Source of the DNA: an uncultured Anaerotruncus sp.
GTDB taxonomy: Bacteria > Bacillota > Clostridia > Oscillospirales > Ruminococcaceae
Reading direction: 5' to 3'
Assembly: GCF_902490045.1 (NCBI RefSeq)
Contig: NZ_CABUCJ010000090.1
Coordinates: forward strand, 1 to 9,874
DNA length: 9,874 nucleotides
The position numbers and the translations under genes were made by a program. The notes beneath the pieces were generated by a model that saw only the letters and a program-made list of their open reading frames with translations, searched no databases and had not been told where the DNA came from. Of this stretch, positions 1-8,542 are shown one piece after another; the stretch's first letter is position 1, and every line of letters starts with the position of its first letter.

Positions 1-72
1 CCGCACGGCTCTTTCGTGTTTTTTGGTCAGATGCGCGCCGCGCCGCAGGAGGCGGCGGACTTGCTGCCCTGA
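1..72 (+). CDS. 3' end of an unidentified gene entering from the left
   Basis: Frame 1 is open from the window edge to a TGA at 70-72 and encodes 23 residues ending in QEAADLLP. Nineteen of its 23 codons end in G or C, which matches the codon use of the real genes in this window, and the tail looks like an amphipathic C-terminal helix. The segment is too short to assign a family. It would be transcribed towards the minus-strand carboxypeptidase gene, making a convergent pair. That it is coding is an inference from frame and codon bias only; a chance open stretch of this length is possible. Confidence 0.4.
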   Translation, partial: PHGSFVFFGQMRAAPQEAADLLP

Positions 73-232
73 AAACGCCTGTTTTTTCACGGCCGACAAA
101 ATCTCTTTCGTTTTCGGGGAAAAAGAGATATAATAGGAGAGACATCACAGGGAGGCGGCCCGCGCAGTTTGAATACGCGCGCGGATCGCGGATTTCCGGA
201 CGACCGGGGGATTATCGAAAAACACGGTCCGC

Positions 233-1135
233 TCAGAGCAGGATCGAAATGAGCATCATCTCCAAAAGGCGCGCGTAGATCGGCTCGAGCTCCTCGATGG
301 GCAGGGGATTCTGTCCGCGTCCGATTTCGATCGTGAAGGCGGGCCGGTGCAGGTGGTCGATGAACCAGTCCTTGAACCCGCCGTGAGAGGCGGTCCCCTC
401 GGGGGAGGCGAGCCGGTAACCGGACGCGGACGCGAGCACCTGCGCCATCAACTGGGAGCGCACCGGCGTGTGCGGCCCGTAGCGGTAGTAGATCTCCTCC
501 CCTTGGGAGTGGAAGGCGTACGCCTGCCGCAGGTCGAACGCGCAGCAGAAATTCACGAGGGAGCGGGTCTCCGGCTCGCTGTGGGGGGAAGTTCCGCCGT
601 AGCGCGTCGGGCCGGGAACGGTAAAGCCCGCTTCCTCCTCCAGTTTTTTGAGCTGGGGGAAGCCCGCGTCGAAATTGTGGTTGAGGTCGATGCCCCGCGC
701 GTTGGCCTGCCAGTGGGAGGTGTCCCCGCCGCCCGCCTTTTCGACGAAGGCGCGGAGCTGCCCCGCCGATTCGGCCCCGTGCAGGCTGATCTCCACCCCG
801 TCGGGGTTGAGGCAGGGGATGATTGCAATCGAGCGGTTTTCCAGCGTGCGGGCCATATCGATGTCGGCGAGCGGCTCGCCGGTGGTCATCGCGCGCAGGA
901 CGTCCTCGCAGAAGCGGAAGAGCAGCAGGGTGGTCAGCCATTCCATCCCGTGCACGCCTCCGACAAAAAGGGTGCCCCGGTAGACCTCCCCGATTCCCAG
1001 CGCGTAGATGCTGCGCCCGAGGACCGATTTCCCGATCGGGAAGGTCTTTAAAAAGGGGAACCGTTCCTTCAGCTCGCACACCGCGCGGCGGATGTTGTCG
1101 TAGCCGGGAGGCTCCCTGTAAAATCCGTCAAACAT
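233..1135 (-). CDS. M14-family zinc carboxypeptidase (gamma-D-Glu-diamino acid endopeptidase-like)
   Basis: This is a 300-residue zinc metallopeptidase of family M14. The zinc ligands are visible: the HxxE motif in GGVHGMEW (His62, Glu65) and a third ligand in AFHSQGEE (His209). The substrate-binding stretch NARGIDLNHNFD (145-156) supplies the family's Arg147 and Asn152, and Glu270 in FTIEIG is the expected catalytic glutamate. The GTASHGGFKDWF segment (248-259) resembles bacterial peptidoglycan peptidases of the YqgT/ENP1/MpaA type, which cut gamma-D-glutamyl-diaminopimelate bonds in muropeptides. There is no signal peptide, membrane segment or LysM domain, so a cytoplasmic role in muropeptide recycling, or action in the forespore or mother cell, is inferred. 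The ATG at 1133-1135 is preceded by a good Shine-Dalgarno (AGAGGTGAG). The gene is divergent from the Nudix gene. The family is certain; the exact substrate is not. Confidence 0.93.
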   Translation of the reverse strand: MFDGFYREPPGYDNIRRAVCELKERFPFLKTFPIGKSVLGRSIYALGIGEVYRGTLFVGGVHGMEWLTTLLLFRFCEDVLRAMTTGEPLADIDMARTLENRSIAIIPCLNPDGVEISLHGAESAGQLRAFVEKAGGGDTSHWQANARGIDLNHNFDAGFPQLKKLEEEAGFTVPGPTRYGGTSPHSEPETRSLVNFCCAFDLRQAYAFHSQGEEIYYRYGPHTPVRSQLMAQVLASASGYRLASPEGTASHGGFKDWFIDHLHRPAFTIEIGRGQNPLPIEELEPIYARLLEMMLISILL

Positions 1136-1140
1136 ACCGT

Positions 1141-1149
1141 CTCACCTCT
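1141..1149 (-). promoter_or_regulatory. Ribosome binding site of the M14 peptidase gene
   Basis: On the minus strand the sequence reads AGAGGTGAG about five bases before the ATG at 1135. It is complementary to the 16S 3' end and supports this start over internal methionines. Confidence 0.7.
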
Positions 1150-1253
1150 AAGCCCAGTCTATGTGGCGCAGGGCTCGTATTAGTACGGCGGGCAAGCCGG
1201 AAAAAGCGCCGCGCGGGCGGCTTTCACGGAGAAACAAATCGGAACCGAGATAC

Positions 1254-1260
1254 AGGAGGA
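1254..1260 (+). promoter_or_regulatory. Ribosome binding site that sets the Nudix gene start
   Basis: AGGAGGA lies nine bases before the ATG at 1270. The reading frame is open much further upstream (to 823, across the opposite-strand peptidase gene). This site therefore decides that translation starts at 1270. Confidence 0.85.
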
Positions 1261-1269
1261 AATTGGGAT

Positions 1270-1815
1270 ATGGCCCACTATGAAAAAACAATCGATTCAC
1301 GGGTGATTTATGAAGGCAGGATTTTGAGCCTGCGCCGGGACACGGTGGAGCTGGAAAACGGCTCGACTGCGGCGCGCGAGGTGGTCGACCACTCGGGCGG
1401 CGTGGCGGTGCTCGCGCTCGACGAAAACGACAACATCCTCTTTGTCTCGCAGTTCCGCTACCCGTTTGGGGCCGTGCTGCTCGAGCTGCCCGCCGGCAAG
1501 CTGGAGAAGGGGGAAAACCCCGCCGAATGCGGCATGCGGGAGCTCGGGGAGGAATGCGGCTGTGCCGCCGACCTCTTCCAGCCGCTGGCGAAGCTGTATC
1601 CCACCTGCGCCTACGACACCGAGATCATCCACATTTTTTTCGCAGCGGGGCTGCGTCCCACGCGGCAGCATCTTGACGAGGACGAGTTTTTAACCGTCCG
1701 CCGCATCCCGGTGGAAAAAGCGGTGCAGATGGTGCTGGACGGGGAAATCCCCGACGCGAAAACCCAGATCGGCATTTTAAAATTTTACGCGCTGCGCCAG
1801 GCCGGAAAGCTCTGA
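1270..1815 (+). CDS. Nudix hydrolase, ADP-ribose pyrophosphatase-like
   Basis: A 181-residue Nudix hydrolase. The Nudix box GX5EX7REUXEEXGU is complete: Gly76, Glu82, then RELGEECGC at 90-98, with the metal-binding glutamates at 91, 94 and 95. The last hydrophobic position is a cysteine. The preceding FRYPFGAVLLELPAGK (62-77) is typical of the ADP-ribose/ADP-sugar pyrophosphatase subgroup (NudF/YqkG type), which splits ADP-ribose into AMP and ribose 5-phosphate with Mg2+ in the cytoplasm. Length fits the subgroup (about 180-210 residues). The start is chosen by AGGAGGA nine bases upstream. The gene ends 148 bp before the deacetylase gene on the same strand, which seems to have its own promoter. 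The subgroup is likely, but substrate choice within Nudix enzymes is not certain from sequence. Confidence 0.93.
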   Translation: MAHYEKTIDSRVIYEGRILSLRRDTVELENGSTAAREVVDHSGGVAVLALDENDNILFVSQFRYPFGAVLLELPAGKLEKGENPAECGMRELGEECGCAADLFQPLAKLYPTCAYDTEIIHIFFAAGLRPTRQHLDEDEFLTVRRIPVEKAVQMVLDGEIPDAKTQIGILKFYALRQAGKL

Positions 1816-1871
1816 ACAAACGGGGACCGGTTTGTTATGGGAAATCATTCCTCGCGTCCGGGCTGTTATTT

Positions 1872-1891
1872 TTGACCCGGATGCATACAAT
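1872..1891 (+). promoter_or_regulatory. Candidate promoter -10 region upstream of the deacetylase gene
   Basis: The sequence CATACAAT (1884-1891) lies about 73 bp before the ATG at 1964. It fits the known -10 consensus of the mother-cell sporulation factor sigma-E (CATACAnT), and its TACAAT core is also one mismatch from the sigma-A -10. No strong -35 partner is visible: the sigma-E position holds a poor TGTTATT-like stretch, and TTGACC at 1872 is too close to serve. The factor cannot be assigned, so this is a candidate only. PdaA in Bacillus subtilis is known to be under sporulation control (sigma-G). Confidence 0.35.
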
Positions 1892-1897
1892 AACTGC

Positions 1898-1916
1898 GAA
1901 ATAACCACGTTATTTC
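1898..1916 (+). repeat. Perfect 8-bp inverted repeat in the deacetylase leader
   Basis: GAAATAAC and GTTATTTC face each other across a 3-base spacer (CAC). The repeat starts seven bases after the candidate -10 TACAAT, at about the expected transcription start. It could be an operator or a small hairpin at the 5' end of the mRNA. It has no U tract, so it is not a terminator. Confidence 0.45.
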
Positions 1917-1963
1917 ACCGGTTTATGCTGGTTTCCCACTTCAAATGTGAAAGGAAGAATCCA

Positions 1964-2959
1964 ATGAAATCAACCAAAGCGTTCATCGCGACGGCATTGG
2001 CGCTCGTTATGCTCGTTTCGTTGACTGCGTGCACCTCGCGGAATGACAACACGTCCTCCTCGAGCGTCGCGCCCTCTTCGGCCCCGGCCGCTTCTTCCAT
2101 GGCTCCGTCTTCCTCTGAGCCGGACGATCTGATGTCCAGTATTGAAGACGGCGTCTCGGATGCCGCGTCCAATATCGAAAGCGCCGTGACCACTACCATG
2201 AGCACCGATTTTGACAAAATCGGTGCTCTTGGCAGCGATCAGGTCAAGTGGGGACCCGGCGTGCTCGTCGACGAGTCAAACCGCACCACCGAGCCGCAGG
2301 TGCACCAGGAAGAGTACGGCCGGTACGGCGCCTACTTTATCGCCCCGGCCGACTGCGGGAAGTTCTACTTAACCTTTGACGAGGGCTACGAAAACGGCTA
2401 CACCCCCCAAATCCTCGACGTACTTAAAGAGAAAAACGCCAGCGCGGTCTTCTTTGTCACCCTGCCGTTTGTAAAATCCTGCCCCGACCTCGTTCAGCGG
2501 ATGATCGACGAGGGGCATGTCGTGGGCAACCACACCAGCCACCACTGGAACCCGACCCAGAAATCCCTGGACGACGCCTATGAGGACATCCGGGAGCTCC
2601 ACGACTACATGCTGGAAAACTTCGACTACGAGATGACCCTCTACCGCCCGCCCGAGGGCGCGTTCAGCGAGAAGACGCTCGCCATGGTCCAGCAGACGGG
2701 CTACACGACGGTGCTGTGGAGCTTCGCCTACAAGGACTGGGACCCGAACAACCAGCCGGGCGTGGACACGGCGCGGGAGCGGACGGAAAAATTCATCCAC
2801 GAGGGCGCGATCTATCTGCTGCACGCGGTGAGCCATGACAACGCGGAAATCCTCGGCGATTTGATCGACGAGGTGCGGGCGCGCGGACTGGAGATCTGCG
2901 AATGGGATCTGCCCTACGTCCCGCCCGCCGACGCGACGGCTTCTTCGGCCGACGATTAA
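1964..2959 (+). CDS. pdaA: PdaA-family polysaccharide deacetylase, predicted lipoprotein
   Basis: A 331-residue secreted deacetylase. Residues 1-23 form a lipoprotein signal: a basic start, a hydrophobic core, and lipobox LTAC with Cys23. A Ser/Ala/Pro-rich linker (to about residue 60) follows. The NodB domain (about 133-315) shows motif 1 TFDEG (137-141) followed by YENGYTP, motif 2 HTSHH (190-194) with both histidine ligands, motif 3 RPPEG (228-232), and LLH (285-287). TFDxGYENGYTP, RPP.G.FSE and IYLLH.VS..NAE are hallmarks of PdaA, which removes the acetyl group from N-acetylmuramic acid on the way to muramic delta-lactam in the spore cortex. The start at 1964 is chosen because it has AAGGAAG upstream and gives an intact lipobox; the 44 upstream in-frame codons are not needed. 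B. subtilis PdaA has Asn where motif 1 here has Glu, and a plain signal peptide rather than a lipobox. The NodB fold is certain; the cortex role is likely. Confidence 0.9.
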   Translation: MKSTKAFIATALALVMLVSLTACTSRNDNTSSSSVAPSSAPAASSMAPSSSEPDDLMSSIEDGVSDAASNIESAVTTTMSTDFDKIGALGSDQVKWGPGVLVDESNRTTEPQVHQEEYGRYGAYFIAPADCGKFYLTFDEGYENGYTPQILDVLKEKNASAVFFVTLPFVKSCPDLVQRMIDEGHVVGNHTSHHWNPTQKSLDDAYEDIRELHDYMLENFDYEMTLYRPPEGAFSEKTLAMVQQTGYTTVLWSFAYKDWDPNNQPGVDTARERTEKFIHEGAIYLLHAVSHDNAEILGDLIDEVRARGLEICEWDLPYVPPADATASSADD

Positions 2960-2963
2960 CGCC

Positions 2964-3213
2964 AAAAGTTTCGTCCACCTTTTTAAAGGTGGCGGGTGAG
3001 AAAAAGGCCGGCGCTTCTGACGAAGCGCCGGCCTTTTTCCAGGGCGGAGCCCTCGGCCCGGGCCCGCAGGCCCTGCTTCAGGCGTATTTTTGGGGTTTGG
3101 GGGCCTTTTGCAAGAGAAAGGGCCCTCAAGGGGGCGTTCCGCTCGCTGCGGCGAGCGGCGCGGGGCGCTGCCCCGCGGCCCCGCCGCCTTTGGAAAAGGC
3201 GGGCGAAACTTTT
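2964..3213. repeat. Inverted-repeat-bounded intergenic element, about 250 bp
   Basis: The left end (2964-2995) begins AAAAGTTTCGTCCACC. The reverse complement of the right end (3181-3213) begins AAAAGTTTCGCCCGCC. The two arms of about 32 bp match at all but a few positions, with a one-base length difference. Each arm is itself a small hairpin (CCACCTT/AAGGTGG and CCGCCTT/AAGGCGG). Between them lie the 18-bp terminator hairpin and two more perfect stems: 3139-3158 (8 bp, loop TGCG) and 3159-3177 (8 bp, loop GCT). No transposase and no clear target-site duplication were seen. Short open frames inside it are GC-rich artefacts. It could be a MITE-like or other interspersed palindromic repeat, or simply a multi-hairpin terminator region. 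Confidence 0.65.
3000..3039. terminator. Bidirectional rho-independent terminator between convergent genes
   Basis: A perfect 18-bp stem (arms 3000-3017 and 3022-3039) closes on a 4-base loop, TGAC. A5 starts the left arm and T5 ends the right arm, so a GC-rich stem with a U tract forms on either strand. It lies 40 bp after the deacetylase stop and can also serve the cotransporter gene arriving from the right. Confidence 0.88.
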
Positions 3214-3230
3214 CATTTTTAGATAAGCTG

Positions 3231-5021
3231 TTATTCCGACGCCGCCTTCTTTTTCAGGCGGCCGTAGTACTTCGCCGTGTAGGCGGTGTACTGCGCCTGG
3301 TAGCCGCCGTCATGCTGGTCCCCGCGCAGGCGCTTGTACTCGTGGCGGTCGATCTCCTCCAGCCGGCTGTCGTAGGTGAGCACCGACTCGCCCACGTTGG
3401 AGCAGAGGTCCGCGATCCGCTCGATGTTCGAGAGCGCCTCGACATAGGGGAACGCCGCGTCCACCGTGCACTTGCCCCGCCGCAGGCGGTCGATGTGCTT
3501 GTCCTTGAGGAGCTGCTCCATCTCGTCCACGACCTCCTCGAGCGGCGCGATGCTCGCCGCCGCCCTGCGGTCCACCTTCTGGAAGGCGTCAACCGCCAGG
3601 TCGAGGATCTCCTTGACCGCCTCGCAGATCGTCTGCATCTCCTCGGTGGCCTTTTTGGAAAATTTCGTCTTGGTTTCAAACATCCGGTCGGCGCATTCGC
3701 AGATGTTCTCCGCGTGATCCGCCACCCGCTCGAACTCGCCGCAGGTGTGCAGCAGCTCGGAGATGCTGCGGTTCTCGCTGTCCGAAAGCTCCCGCTCGCC
3801 CAGGCGCAGCAGGTAGGTCTCCACGCGGTCCTCGAGCTTGTCCACCACGTCCTCGTTCTCGTTGATCCGCTCAACAACCTTGGGGTCGTACTCGAAGAGC
3901 AGCCCGATTGCGCTCAGATAGTTCTGCCGCGCGATGTTCGCCATCTGCACGACCGCCTCGCGGGCGTGCTCCACAGCAAGTCCCGGGGAGACGAGCAGGC
4001 GTTCGTCCAGCGTGATCGCCGTGATCTCCTGGTCGCGGTCGCCCGGCTTGTCGCGGACGATCGTGCGCGCGATCTTTTCCAGCAGGCCGACCAGCGGGAT
4101 AAAGATCAGCGTGACCGTCACGTTGAAGATCGTATGGAAGTTCGCGATGCCGCCCTTGTCGATCGGCGCGTCCCAGAAGGAGAAGCCCACAAAGTGCTGG
4201 AAGGTGTAGCAGCCGATGACAAAGATAATCGTGCCCAAAATGTTGAAGCTCACATGCACGGCGGCGGTGCGCTTCGCGTTTTTGGAGGCGCCGATCGACG
4301 CCAGGATCGGCGTGATGCAGGTGCCGATGTTCTGGCCCATGATGATCGGGAAGGCCATCGAATAGGTGATCAGCCCGGTGGAGGTCAGCGCCTGCAAAAT
4401 ACCGATCGACGCGGCCGACGACTGGATCGCGGCGGTGACGAAGGTACCGACCAGTATGCCGATGACCGGGTTGCGGAAGGTCGCGAAAAGACTTGTGAAC
4501 CAGGGCTCGTTGCTCAGCGGGGCGACCGCCCCCTCCATCGCGAACATCCCCGTGAAGAGGACGCCGAAGCCGAGCAGGATGACGCCGATGTTCTTCTGCC
4601 GGTCGCGCTTGGCGGACATGAAGAAGAGGATGCCCACGATCATCGCCAGCGGCGCGAGGGACTTGGGCTTTAACAGCATGAGGAAGAAGTTGTCGGTCTG
4701 CAGATCGCTCAGGCGCAGGATGTGCGCGGTGATCGTGGTACCGATGTTGGCGCCCATGATGACGCCGATGGCGTTGCGCAGCTTGAGGACCTGCGCGTTG
4801 ACGAGGCCGACGACGATGACCGTCGTCGCGGAGGAGGACTGGATGGCCGCCGTGACCAGCGCGCCGAGCGCGACTCCCTTGATCACCGTGTCGGTCATCT
4901 TCTCAAGCGTCCGCTCGAGGCGGCCGCCCGAAGCGCGTTCCAGGCCGGACGCGAGCATCGACATGCCGTAGAGGAACATTGCCAAGCCGCCCAGCAGGCT
5001 GATAAACCCAAAAATATCCAA
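3231..5021 (-). CDS. Na+/phosphate cotransporter (NptA type) with C-terminal PhoU-like domain
   Basis: A 596-residue membrane protein of the Na/Pi cotransporter family. The membrane half (about 1-315) carries the two inverted family repeats: AIQSSSATT (59-67) with GANIGTT (90-96), and AIQSSAAS (198-205) with GQNIGTC (229-235). Hydrophobic segments lie near 5-25, 50-75, 123-136, 145-161, 185-215, 221-242, 257-280 and 299-316. The soluble C-terminal half (about 345-560) is helical and PhoU-like, with the two repeat signatures EFERVADHAENI (429-440) and NIERIADLCSNV (532-543). It likely imports phosphate driven by Na+, with the PhoU part sensing or gating, as the family suggests. The start is a TTG at 5019-5021: the in-frame codon three positions upstream is TGA, and the next Met (residue 15) would cut the first membrane segment. 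The Shine-Dalgarno is weak (GGTG). It has its own promoter and ends facing the terminator element. Confidence 0.94.
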   Translation of the reverse strand: MDIFGFISLLGGLAMFLYGMSMLASGLERASGGRLERTLEKMTDTVIKGVALGALVTAAIQSSSATTVIVVGLVNAQVLKLRNAIGVIMGANIGTTITAHILRLSDLQTDNFFLMLLKPKSLAPLAMIVGILFFMSAKRDRQKNIGVILLGFGVLFTGMFAMEGAVAPLSNEPWFTSLFATFRNPVIGILVGTFVTAAIQSSAASIGILQALTSTGLITYSMAFPIIMGQNIGTCITPILASIGASKNAKRTAAVHVSFNILGTIIFVIGCYTFQHFVGFSFWDAPIDKGGIANFHTIFNVTVTLIFIPLVGLLEKIARTIVRDKPGDRDQEITAITLDERLLVSPGLAVEHAREAVVQMANIARQNYLSAIGLLFEYDPKVVERINENEDVVDKLEDRVETYLLRLGERELSDSENRSISELLHTCGEFERVADHAENICECADRMFETKTKFSKKATEEMQTICEAVKEILDLAVDAFQKVDRRAAASIAPLEEVVDEMEQLLKDKHIDRLRRGKCTVDAAFPYVEALSNIERIADLCSNVGESVLTYDSRLEEIDRHEYKRLRGDQHDGGYQAQYTAYTAKYYGRLKKKAASE

Positions 5022-5077
5022 GTTGTTTCACCACTTCATTTTACGTAGTTTTTTCTTATTTTTTACCATACGAAACA

Positions 5078-5106
5078 ATTATATCGAAAATTTCCGGGCT
5101 TGTACA
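5078..5106 (-). promoter_or_regulatory. Sigma-A-like promoter of the cotransporter gene
   Basis: On the minus strand a perfect -10 TATAAT (5078-5083) sits 17 bp downstream of TGTACA (5101-5106), a 4/6 match to TTGACA. Transcription would start near 5071, leaving a leader of about 50 bases that is A-rich. The AT-rich patch contrasts with the GC-rich surroundings. Confidence 0.72.
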
Positions 5107-5158
5107 GGGCTTTCGGGCGTTTCGTCTGAATTTTGCGCGAAAACTCCCGATTGCGCGC

Positions 5159-5200
5159 AAAAAATCCCCGGGACACGGGCGGATGCCCGCGTCCCGGGGA
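5159..5200 (-). terminator. Rho-independent terminator after gyrA
   Basis: The arms TCCCCGGGAC (5165-5174) and GTCCCGGGGA (5191-5200) pair perfectly. After one A/C mismatch the stem continues with CGGGC/GCCCG around the loop GGAT. On the minus strand the stem is followed by T6 (5159-5164 as A6 on the plus strand). It lies 12 bp beyond the gyrA stop and separates the gyrase operon from the cotransporter promoter. Confidence 0.92.
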
Positions 5201-5212
5201 CAGTTTCGCTTC

Positions 5213-7768
<2,556 letters not shown>

Positions 7769-7777
7769 CTGTATCAT

Positions 7778-7782
7778 CTCCT
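7778..7782 (-). promoter_or_regulatory. Ribosome binding site that sets the gyrA start
   Basis: On the minus strand AGGAG lies immediately before one ATG (7777) with no spacer, and nine bases before a second in-frame ATG (7768). Normal spacing favours the second, making the protein three residues shorter. Confidence 0.75.
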
Positions 7783-7810
7783 ATTCGGGCCGCAGGGAAT
7801 CGCCGGAAGT

Positions 7811-8542
7811 TCATTTCCTCTTTCCGAAGAGGGGCCGCCGTTGTTCCTCGGCCACCTTCTCAAACCGGTCGCCGAGCCCCTGGCGCAGAACGCCGCAAAA
7901 GCGTTCGGCGGTGGCCTCGTCGAGCTGGTTCTTCGGGACGGTGACGACCCTGTTCTTGTCGTAGCAGACCGCGTAGACGCCCTTGTAGTCGTAGACGCTG
8001 CAGGAGCCCGAGAAGTCGATGCGGTAGCTGCCGCCCCCCTCGCGCACGTCGATGCCCTCGCGGGTGGCAACGAGCTCGAAGCGGGGGGAATGCTCCCTCA
8101 GCCGCGCCGCGTATTTGCGGTTGTTGTTCGCGGGGAACTTGAGGATCACATAGAGCAGGACGAGCGCGGCGATCACCATCACCCAGCTTACGAGGGTCTG
8201 CATCCCGTTGTTTTTGAAGAGGTCCCCCCAGAACATCCAGATCACGACGAACACGCCGAGCAGCTGGATGTTGCGGTGCGCGTCGATCCGGCTCTTCCTG
8301 TCGGAGATTTCGAGCCCGTCGAGCACGTCCGCCTCATGCGTTTCAAAGGAGAACTCCACCCGGCCGTAGTCGACCCCGGCGTGGCGGCGCTCGTATTCCC
8401 CGTCGTCGATTTCCTCCTCATCGGGTTCGCCGCCGGCTTCGTCCGGCGGCGCCGCGGCCTCCTCCTCCGGCTGGGCGCAAAGGGCGGCTTCCGCCTGCGC
8501 CTCCTGCTCCCCGGCCACGGCCTGCTTCATTTCTTCGCTCAT
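7811..8542 (-). CDS. YcxB-like two-TM membrane protein, second of the pair
   Basis: A 243-residue protein of unknown function. Residues 1-55 are strongly acidic and Ala/Glu/Pro-rich, probably disordered. Two hydrophobic segments (about 92-108 and 116-136) are separated by a short loop. The C-terminal part (about 153-230) resembles the YcxB-like domain: FELVATREGI, a Tyr-rich strand region, and the signature TVPKNQL (201-207). The two-TM topology suggests that both the acidic tail and the C-terminal domain are cytoplasmic. The start overlaps the stop of the upstream paralogue by 4 bp (ATGA), implying translational coupling; a second Met at residue 5 is possible. It sits between gyrB and gyrA on the same strand. 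The family call rests on motif resemblance, and no function in gyrase biology is known to me. Confidence 0.85.
   Translation of the reverse strand: MSEEMKQAVAGEQEAQAEAALCAQPEEEAAAPPDEAGGEPDEEEIDDGEYERRHAGVDYGRVEFSFETHEADVLDGLEISDRKSRIDAHRNIQLLGVFVVIWMFWGDLFKNNGMQTLVSWVMVIAALVLLYVILKFPANNNRKYAARLREHSPRFELVATREGIDVREGGGSYRIDFSGSCSVYDYKGVYAVCYDKNRVVTVPKNQLDEATAERFCGVLRQGLGDRFEKVAEEQRRPLFGKRK

Noticed and set aside
101..134. Hairpin ATCTCTTT/AAAGAGAT with an overlapping TATAAT at 129-134
   Set aside because: The 8-bp AT-rich stem has a 13-base loop and at most a T3 on either side, too weak for a terminator. The TATAAT has no good -35, and no plus-strand gene follows it.
166..252. Possible 27-residue peptide from a TTG near 168 on the plus strand
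   Set aside because: A GGAGG lies upstream, but the spacing is long, the start is non-ATG, and the frame runs into the 3' end of the opposite-strand peptidase gene. No family resemblance was seen.
87..1079. 330-codon minus-strand frame over the M14 peptidase
   Set aside because: It is Arg/Pro/Gly/Ala-rich with no motifs, whereas the overlapping frame 233-1135 holds all zinc and catalytic residues of M14 peptidases.
1160..1195. GTATTAGTACGG resembling reverse-complement 23S rRNA
   Set aside because: The similarity is about ten bases only and the surrounding sequence does not match rRNA.
1815..1836. AACAAAC/GTTTGTT stem just after the Nudix stop as a terminator
   Set aside because: The stem is only 7 bp, AT-rich, with an 8-base loop and no following U tract, so it is a poor terminator.
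2902..3226. Three overlapping short open frames between the convergent genes
   Set aside because: They lie inside the inverted-repeat element and terminator hairpin, are rich in Arg/Gly/Ala/Pro, and have no ribosome binding sites.
3090..4673. 527-codon open frame on the plus strand
   Set aside because: It is antisense to the well-supported Na/Pi cotransporter and has the biased composition of a GC-rich shadow frame.
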